Positions 56,407 to 64,000 of a stretch of DNA of 64,000 bases are shown here, piece after piece. Position 1 is the first letter of the stretch; each line of letters starts with the position of its first letter. A model generated the notes under the pieces. It searched no databases. It was not told the DNA's origin and saw nothing but the letters and a program-made list of their open reading frames with translations. The DNA comes from Plasmodium relictum (Eukaryota > Apicomplexa > Aconoidasida > Haemosporida > Plasmodiidae): assembly GCF_900005765.1 (NCBI RefSeq), contig NC_041692.1, positions 992,001 to 1,056,000 on the forward strand, written 5' to 3'. The position numbers and the translations under genes are program-made.

Positions 56407-58539
56407 TTATATATATATATGTTGTGCTTCCAACGGTACTTCTTTTTTTTCATTTTTAATTGAATTATAACTCGAAAATTTCGTCTCCTTTAAAATTGAA
56501 TTTAAATATTCCATTCTTTCATGTTCATGTTGAAAATTTGTAAAAGAATCATGAGATATAAAAATTGCCTCAAAACCTTCTTTTTCTAGGTGCCTGTTTT
56601 TATTAATTTCAAAATTTCGTTGAGAATTTTGCTGATAGTTTGGATATAATATCCATACGTTTTCCCATTCAACATATATTTTATAAAAAGGGTCACAAAT
56701 GTGTAAAATGTATGGACCATATGTAAAAGTAATAAATCTATAATTTAATAATTTCATATATTTTTTTAAAATATAAATTTCTTTTTCTCCTTGAAAATTT
56801 TTATTAACAATATATGATGTGTTTCTAATTTTTTGAAGAAAACTTTTATATTCATAAGGTAAAAGACAATATATACTTTTTAAATCATGCTTTAAATGCA
56901 TTTCTATTACTTTTAAATTAAACAGTATGTGCTCGTTTTTATAAATATCATCTTCCTTTTCAAGATCAAATTTGTTTTCTTTAATTCTTTCACCTTTACT
57001 TGTATATGCTTCCTCTTCAATTTTACGAAATTCGTCATCTTTTTTTAAAATTTCTTTTTTGGATATGCAAAAAATATTTTCATTTTCAAAATTTTCATTA
57101 TCATTTGTTTCTATACTTCCAATGTTATTGTCATAATTTCTACTATCAATTTCATTTAGTATATTATCATTCATTGGTAAATCTTTATTTATACCATTTA
57201 TCATAATATTTTTTTTTTTATCTTGATATTCAAATTCGTTAAAGTTTTTTACTATATTATTTATTATATCATCTTTTGTTCCCATATTTCTTAATAAATT
57301 ATTTTGTTTCATTTTCTCTTTTTGCATTTCTTTTTTCCTCGAATAACTTGTTTTTAAATGATTCTTTTTAATGTTTATAAATTTATTTAAGTGTTTAAAA
57401 GTTAAAAATACATTTTTTTGAGATATAAAATTATACTGTATCATTTTTTTGAATAAATAAACAACATGATTAATCTGATTAAAACTAGCTATTTTTTTTG
57501 AATATATAACATTAATTTTATAAATTAACTTTTCTGAATTTATATATAAAGGAATCACAGGTATAATTTTACACATGGCTTCGCAAGGTAGTTGTGAAAA
57601 TTTGGAGATTATATTTATTAATAATACTTTTACAAATATTGTGTCTATATAATTTAAATAATAGCAGTTAACTAATATCAAATATAAATGATATGCCCTA
57701 ATTTTTTTTATCCTTTTAATTATTTCAAAACATAAATTATTCAAATATCTTTCATTATAAAATTTACTTTTGTTATATCCATAAAAAATCCGGCATAAAT
57801 AATGATCATTTAAAATATTTATATTTTGAAGAAAAAAAATAGAGAGTAAATTAAATATATTTTTTATATATTCATTACATATAAATTCCTTTGGTTCATA
57901 TTTGTTATTTGCAGTATTTGTATAAATATATTGATCTTTGTTAAATATTTCATTCATATAGTTATTTCTATCGCTTAAGTTATTCTGTTTTTCCTCTTCA
58001 TCTTTTTTTTTATTTAAAATATCATCTCTAAAAACATTTTTATTAATCATATTTTTTTCATTTGAAACATTTTCTTTATTGAATTTTTCATAATATTTTG
58101 CCTTCAGAAAAAAATAAGAATTAATATAGCAGATATTTAAATAAACTTTTATTAAATCATGAATATCAAAAAAAGGTTTTACCTTTTGTGTATTGTAACT
58201 TTTTGAATTTAAAATATTTTTTTTATTTTGACTTAAATCAGTTGTTATACAATTTATACTATTTATTATATTAATTTCTACTTCTTTCATTATAGTATCT
58301 AAAATATTTAAGTTAAATAATTTATGTTTACTACAATATCCTATATAATATAAAAACTCTCGATTATTTAAACTTTTTACATTTACTTGTTGAAAATTTT
58401 CAAATTTTTCTATAGAAAATGATTTATTTCTCTCATTTTTTTTGTTTCCATTGTTATTTACAAAATTATTAGTTTTATTATTTATTGTGCTAAAAAAAAT
58501 TTTTTTTTCATATTTTTTTATTAATGATTTAAAACTCAT
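56407..58539 (-). CDS. RAP-domain protein, probable organellar RNA-binding
   Basis: This 710-residue, single-exon protein ends in a divergent RAP domain, a fold common in apicomplexan mitochondrial and plastid RNA-processing factors. The C-terminal 110 residues read ITFTYGPYILHICDP, KIYVEWENVWILYPN, NRHLEKEGFEAIFIS and HERMEYLNSILKE. This fits the RAP pattern of strand, strand, L-x-x-x-G-[FY]-x-[VA], then an aromatic/acidic segment and a YL helix. Upstream (about 60-390) are helix pairs such as ELFNLNILDTIM, ELIKRIKKIRAYHLYLILVN and IISKFSQLPCEAMCKIIPVI, the solenoid usually seen with RAP. Residues 390-540 are low complexity. The N-terminus (MSFKSLIKKYEKKIFFSTINN) is basic and hydroxylated, consistent with mitochondrial import. 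The target RNA is unknown; many Plasmodium RAP proteins are thought to handle fragmented mitochondrial rRNAs. Confidence 0.75.
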   Translation of the reverse strand: MSFKSLIKKYEKKIFFSTINNKTNNFVNNNGNKKNERNKSFSIEKFENFQQVNVKSLNNREFLYYIGYCSKHKLFNLNILDTIMKEVEINIINSINCITTDLSQNKKNILNSKSYNTQKVKPFFDIHDLIKVYLNICYINSYFFLKAKYYEKFNKENVSNEKNMINKNVFRDDILNKKKDEEEKQNNLSDRNNYMNEIFNKDQYIYTNTANNKYEPKEFICNEYIKNIFNLLSIFFLQNINILNDHYLCRIFYGYNKSKFYNERYLNNLCFEIIKRIKKIRAYHLYLILVNCYYLNYIDTIFVKVLLINIISKFSQLPCEAMCKIIPVIPLYINSEKLIYKINVIYSKKIASFNQINHVVYLFKKMIQYNFISQKNVFLTFKHLNKFINIKKNHLKTSYSRKKEMQKEKMKQNNLLRNMGTKDDIINNIVKNFNEFEYQDKKKNIMINGINKDLPMNDNILNEIDSRNYDNNIGSIETNDNENFENENIFCISKKEILKKDDEFRKIEEEAYTSKGERIKENKFDLEKEDDIYKNEHILFNLKVIEMHLKHDLKSIYCLLPYEYKSFLQKIRNTSYIVNKNFQGEKEIYILKKYMKLLNYRFITFTYGPYILHICDPFYKIYVEWENVWILYPNYQQNSQRNFEINKNRHLEKEGFEAIFISHDSFTNFQHEHERMEYLNSILKETKFSSYNSIKNEKKEVPLEAQHIYI

Positions 58540-59103
58540 CTTTAAGACAAAATTTTTATTTATTTACCTTCCTTCAAAGAATTAGTTATTCTTTTAGGAG
58601 AATTTTGGTATATATATTTATATTACATTTATTTTTTTTTTTAATTTTAATTTACATCTTTTTTATTTTAATTTATTTCTCCTACAATGTTTCTATATTC
58701 ATATGGAAGAATTTACAAAAAAATTTTATTTTTTTTTTCTTACAATATTTATACAAAAAGAAAAGAAACATTTATTGATGCTCTTTAAAAAAATACAAAT
58801 TTTTTACTAACATATATATTTAATTATTAGAAAAATATAAAATAAAAAAGAATAAATTATAAAAAATATTTTATTATTATTTTTAGGGAATAACAAAATA
58901 TTATACTTATTCATGAACAGTTATCTTGTTATTTTTACAAATTATATTTAAAATAAACTAATTTTTTTATTTTAAAATAATTCTTATGACTTCTTTTTAT
59001 GCTTCTGAAGAATATATTTATACTTTAGAAATACTGAAAAAATATTTCAATATTGTTAGATAGAAAAACATTGAAAATTTTTGTAAAAAGTATTATATTA
59101 ATA
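58540..59103. other. Divergent promoter interval
   Basis: About 560 bases with no gene, between the divergent RAP and dynein genes. T-rich on the left and A/T mixed on the right. Promoters are presumed; none is identified. Confidence 0.55.
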
Positions 59104-62100
59104 ATGGATGAAGCTCTGAGTACAATTAAAAAAATTAAGAGTAATATTAGTAAAATTTATTTTAATAAATCAAATAAGCTAAATGCAGATTTTAAAGGTT
59201 ACTATAAATATAAAAAAAAAAAAATAATTTTAAGCAAAATTTGATTATGGATACAAAATAAAATTTATATTATATTTTTTTTTCCTTTTTTAAAGATGAT
59301 CAAATTGAAATAATTTTAGATAACAAAAATATAACACCTAAACCAATATATTTCAATTTTCAAGAAACAGAAACAAAGAAGTCATTCGATCAAATTGGTA
59401 ATATATTACACATATATCTTTGTTGTAATATGTTTAATTATTATAATATTAATAAGTTTTTGAAAGTAAATTTTTTAGACAAATATTTATAAAATAATAC
59501 TTTTTTCTTTAATAGATTATTTACTGAAACAGTTTGATGACAAGAACGAATATGTTGATCAAAAAGATGTAGAAATAAAATCAAACAGTGAAGAAAAAAT
59601 AACGGATTTATTAAATGAAAATGTTAATATATTATTGGAAAATAATTTATTCAAACATATAAACATAAAAAACGACTTAAAATATGCGCAATATGAAAAA
59701 GATATATTAGACTCTTATGATGGTAATTTCAGTTGAAGAATTTTAAGTAGTGAAATTTTTATTTTTATTTTTATTTTTTATGTTTCTTTTTCTTTTTTAT
59801 ATTTTGATTAGAAATTTTATTGAATGAAACAGAAACAATAAATTTATTAAATGTACCAAATATATTAAATGATATAGAAGAAGAAAAAATTATTATTGGA
59901 ATAAGAAATGAAAGATATGAAAAATTGTTAAATAATGATGAAAATAATTATAGAAGTAAATCTATGCAAACATTGAACGTATTCAAAAAAAATAAAGATG
60001 TTTATGTTTCTACTATTAGCAAACAAAACAAAAGTACTCAAACAAATTTATATGAATTATATAAATTGTCAATTAGAAATCCTTCAAATATGTAAATAAA
60101 AAATAAAAATAAAAAAAATAAAGTAAAATAATAAATATATTATGTAAATAGTTTTTGTAACAAAAATATGAAGTTAATAGGAAGTAAAGGAAATAATTTA
60201 ACTTATAGCAAAATATACCTAATAAATTTATAGACTTTTTATGTAAATTCATAATAAATTTTATCTTTTAAAGTGTACAAACGTATTTATATTTTTCTTC
60301 TTAATAGATCAGAATTGTTACATAAAAAGTTTCTAAAATATAGAAACAAAAAATTAAAAAAAATAATGGATGAATATGGTGATTCATTAAATATTAATGA
60401 AAAAGTGATTTTAAAAAAAAATATGTGGGTACAAGTAGTTGATAAAAATATTACAGACAATAAGCAAACAACTATTATACCCAAGTCATTTTATAAATCT
60501 AAAAAAACTAACACTTCTCTTTTTAACACTTTATTCTTGACAAAAAGTATATCAAGAACATTATCTAATAAAAGTAGAACTTTTAGAACAAGAAACAGAT
60601 TTAAAAATATAAAAACAATGAAATTTTTAACAAGTAATATTATTTCTTTGCGTACTTTTATATACTTAATATATAAAAACAAAAGTGCATTATCATTTAA
60701 AAAAAAGTATATTTAGTTTAATTAGAATAAGAAATATTTTAGAATCAATATAGAATACTTAACAATCAATGAATATACGTATTTTTATTTGTATTAATTT
60801 ATGTTTATGTAATATTTTTTTAAGGCAGTTTTAGTGAAGATGAATACTTAATTAAATCAATAATCAAAAAGAAGAAGGAAGAAAACGAAGCGACTGAGGA
60901 AAATGAAATTTTAGAAGATAATTCGAGTGTAATACCTTGGCAAATAAATAATAAAAAAAAAAATATAAATAAAGCATCATTTGTATTAATATTAAAAGAT
61001 ATAGAAAAATATATAGTACAGAATGTTTATTTTTATGAACAAATGATATATAAAAACATAAATTTAAGTTACTTAAAAGAAAACGTGAACAATAATGTAA
61101 GAATGTTTGATGGAGAAAACTATGATGCTATTACGAATCCTCATATTAACTATAAAAAAAAAAAAATAATTATAAGAATAAAAATAAAAAAAGGTTTTAA
61201 AAAATATATTAATTTATATAAAATAAGCAAAATATTTAGCTTTATTAGTAAAGAAAAAGATAATAAAAGCAATACAAATTTTACTAATGATTCAAATTGC
61301 ATAGATGACGTTGATATATTCAGGAAGGAGCTAACAAATTTATCCAAAAGAAAAAAAAAAAAAATAAAGAGAAAAATATTGATTCGTAAGTTAAAGAACA
61401 AAATTAGAAAAAAAATTAAAAATAAAAAGAAGGGAAATGTTGAAAAAAAAGAAGACATAAGAATAAACGAGGAATTAAACAATCATAACATTAGTGATGA
61501 AAAATATATAGAAAAAAAAGAAGTAAATATAGAAAAAAATGATAAACAAGAAAAGGATAAAATATTTGATATTATTATAAATGAAGAAAGTAGTGAAAAT
61601 AAAATAAAAAAAATAAGTACTTTAATTATAGATGATGTTCTGAAAAAGAATGATATTACAGAAAAAATCAAAATATTAGAAAAAGATCATTTAGAAGTAA
61701 AAAAGTTAGCAAATATATTAAAAAAGAAAGAAACATTTTCCTCAATTAGAGGCAATAAAATAAAATTAAAGAGAAAAATGAAACTGGATTACTTATATAA
61801 GTATAATGATAACAATAGCATTTATAAAAAGAATATGGAAGATAATTTATTATATACTTCTAAAGGAAAAAAATATATAAAAAATATATCAATTAGTAAA
61901 TTGTTTCAGTTCCATTATGGAAAATTAGAAAAAATAGTAACTTCAATAGACACAAATAAATTATATGAGGATTATATATCAGCTAGTTATTCAAACACAT
62001 TAAATATTGGTTCATTTCAAAATAGTAAGGGAAATATTGCTATATTTAGCTTCATTAATCCAACTTATCCATTAATGTTATATAATTTAAATTCAAGTGT

Positions 62101-63711
62101 CATGAAAATTAAATATTCCAAAACTAATCATAATCTTTTAGTAGCTGCATTGTGTAATGGGCATATTTATATTTACGATATAAGAAGTAGTGATCCACAA
62201 CCTGTGTTAAAGTCTACAACAATTAAAAATTATTATGATAATTGTTTTGAACCTATTTACGATTTCACTTTTAAAAATAATTATACTACTAATGGTGCAT
62301 TTGAAAACGTTTTTTATTCGGCACATGAAAATGGATATGTTTACCAGTGGAATATAGAGAAAGAATTAAAAAATAAAGAAATTTTATTTTTAAAGAATAA
62401 AAAAAATGATATATATCAAGATTTATCATCTGTATTTGAATATAAAAATTTTGTAAATAAACCTTTTAATTCATCATTAACATGTATTGATATAGATGAC
62501 TACATTCATCATGATGAAGATTTTATCATCAATAACATAGAAAAGAATAATTTCAGTGATTTTAATCAAAAAGGAATATATTTTAACAAATCTAATGAAA
62601 ATAGCAGTAATATAAAATTTTATGGATCAGAGGATCATTTGAAAAAAACAGTTAATCAAATAAATAATAAAGTAGCTAATAATATTGAGGAAAATTACAC
62701 TAAACAAATATCCAAAGAAGAAGAATTATTAAATCATTATAAAAATATAACACAAAATATTATTGATAAAAAAATAAAGCCTACTCATTCTTATTATTAT
62801 TTAGGTTAATGGATAAGAAAAATATGTGTTAAAATAAAATAAGATATATATCTATCAATAGTAGAAAATATTATTTTAAAATTTATTTTCTATATATTTA
62901 CATGCTTGTGATAAAATTGTATTTACAATAACATTTTAATTCAAATTTCATATATAAAAAATATTGAATTTTAAATATTATAAATACTTTTATTTTGTAT
63001 TAATCTAGGAACAAAAAATGGAATAATATATAGGTGCAATAGTTGCTATCAAAAATCGTATTTAAACTATTATGTAGCTCATTTTGGATCAGTTAATAAA
63101 ATTAAAATAAATAAGTTCGACCATGATATTTTCATAAGTGCTGGAGAAGACTGCACAGTAAAGTTATGGAATAAATTTTGCAATAAACAAATCACAACTT
63201 TTAAATCAAAAAATTCTTTTACATCAATTAATGATATATTATGGTTATTTAAAAAATATATAGGAAAAATTAATTGAATAAATAATAAAAAAATATATAT
63301 AAGTAAATTTATATATATATATGTATTTTGTATGCTTAGGTTACCTAATAATTCGACATCTTTTTTTTGTTGTTCTGATGATGGTAGAATAGAATTATGG
63401 GACTTCGATTTTTTATCAAAAGATCCATTGATCATATTCTATCCTAATAATGTTGAATCATCAAAAATTAAAACTTTGAAGTAAATTTTTTTTTTTTTAA
63501 TGAAATATATATGTAAATATATATATATATATATATATTTTTTTTCTCAAGGATGTTTAATAAAAATGATATTTTATTGTGCGGAGACAATTTGGCAAAT
63601 GTGACTATGATGAAAATAAATAATTTATTTAATTTAGAATTAGATGATTATGAGCAAAAAATGAAATTAACAAACTGTTTAAGATATTTAGACACTTACG
63701 ATTATTTCTAG
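59104..63711 (+). CDS. Axonemal dynein intermediate chain (DNAI1/ODA9 type), WD40
   Basis: Nine exons join in frame: 59104-59197, 59296-59397, 59516-59722, 59812-60091, 60308-60706, 60829-62804, 63009-63243, 63340-63480 and 63552-63711, about 1197 residues. The sixth exon could instead start at 60825 with a donor near 60683. The N-terminal half is charged and contains SMQTL and STQTN, like the TQT/QTD motifs of dynein intermediate chains. LILKDIEKYIVQNVYFYEQ matches the conserved helix before the propeller. WD40 repeats then include GNIAIFSFINPTYPLMLYNL, LLVAALCNGHIYIYDIRSSD, FYSAHENGYVYQWNI, FGSVNKIKINKFDHDIFISA, EDCTVKLWN and, across a splice, ILWLPNNSTSFFCCSDDG. This pattern is outer-arm intermediate chain 1-like. 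In malaria parasites axonemes exist only in male gametes, so expression is expected there. DNAI4-type chains are an alternative. Confidence 0.88.
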
Positions 63712-64000
63712 ATATATATATTTTTTTTTTTAATAATTAATTATTAGTATATTTATTTTAGAATATATAATAATTATTTTAACTAATATTTCTTTAAATA
63801 TATTTATAATTTAAAATTATATCCAGTTTTTATATTTTATTCTTTTTATATATGCAATTTTCTAATAGTTTATTCAGTTAATAAACTTATTCTACATTGA
63901 AGTTAAAATATATACACATATATATATATATAAGCATATTCTTAGACAACTTTTTATATACAACTAAAATGTAAAAAGAATATTATTTTTACATATATGT
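63712..64000. other. 3' flank of dynein gene
   Basis: 289 bases of A/T-rich sequence after the dynein stop codon, with a TA run near 63920. No coding signal before the window ends. Confidence 0.55.

Overview
The window is nuclear DNA from a Plasmodium-type malaria parasite. Base composition is extremely AT-rich. Intergenic DNA is full of homopolymer A/T tracts and (TA)n runs. Introns are short and T-rich with GTAA/GTAT donors and TTTAG acceptors. Proteins carry long Asn/Lys/Asp-rich insertions, and one gene encodes an apicoplast-targeted protein. From memory, the gene order (AQP2, PP2C, ABC1 kinase, ACBP, JmjC1, RuvB-like 1, separase) matches a block of P. falciparum chromosome 8. The species cannot be fixed by eye. 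I saw no tRNA, rRNA, CRISPR array, transposon or virus-like element.

Layout, left to right. 1-1034: 3' exons of a PP2C phosphatase (+). 1276-3147: a divergent aquaporin (-). 6304-9143: a complete PP2C with a probable N-terminal acylation motif (+). 10137-12755: an ABC1/COQ8 atypical kinase (-). 13363-13920: apicoplast ribosomal protein L33 (+). 15057-15326: acyl-CoA-binding protein (+). 17795-21184: a JmjN/JmjC demethylase whose C5HC2 zinc finger appears only after splicing (+). 22224-25750: a TPR-like protein, possibly a divergent APC7 (+). 26677-28599: RuvB-like 1 (+). 29990-44719: separase in a single 14.7 kb exon (+). 45674-45970: an EAF6-type NuA4 subunit (+). 46602-49265: a probable mitochondrial protein of unknown function (-). 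49832-50035: a one-TM small protein (+). 52151-55624: an Asn-rich NAA60-like acetyltransferase (+). 56407-58539: a RAP-domain protein (-). 59104-63711: a nine-exon axonemal dynein intermediate chain (+).

This is ordinary chromosome-core DNA, with genes in both orientations and no operons. Two functional themes recur. One is chromatin and cell cycle: JmjC, RuvB-like 1, EAF6, separase and the APC7 candidate. The other is organelles: L33, the ABC1 kinase, the RAP protein and the unknown protein at 46602. The dynein chain belongs to the male-gamete flagellum. Exon joins were worked out by hand from reading frame and splice consensus. They keep frame in every gene, but a few junctions are ambiguous and are marked as such. 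I found no clearly new multi-gene system. The best leads are the APC7-like protein, the EAF6 homologue, the phosphosite-rich region of separase, and the masked myristoylation start of the PP2C gene.
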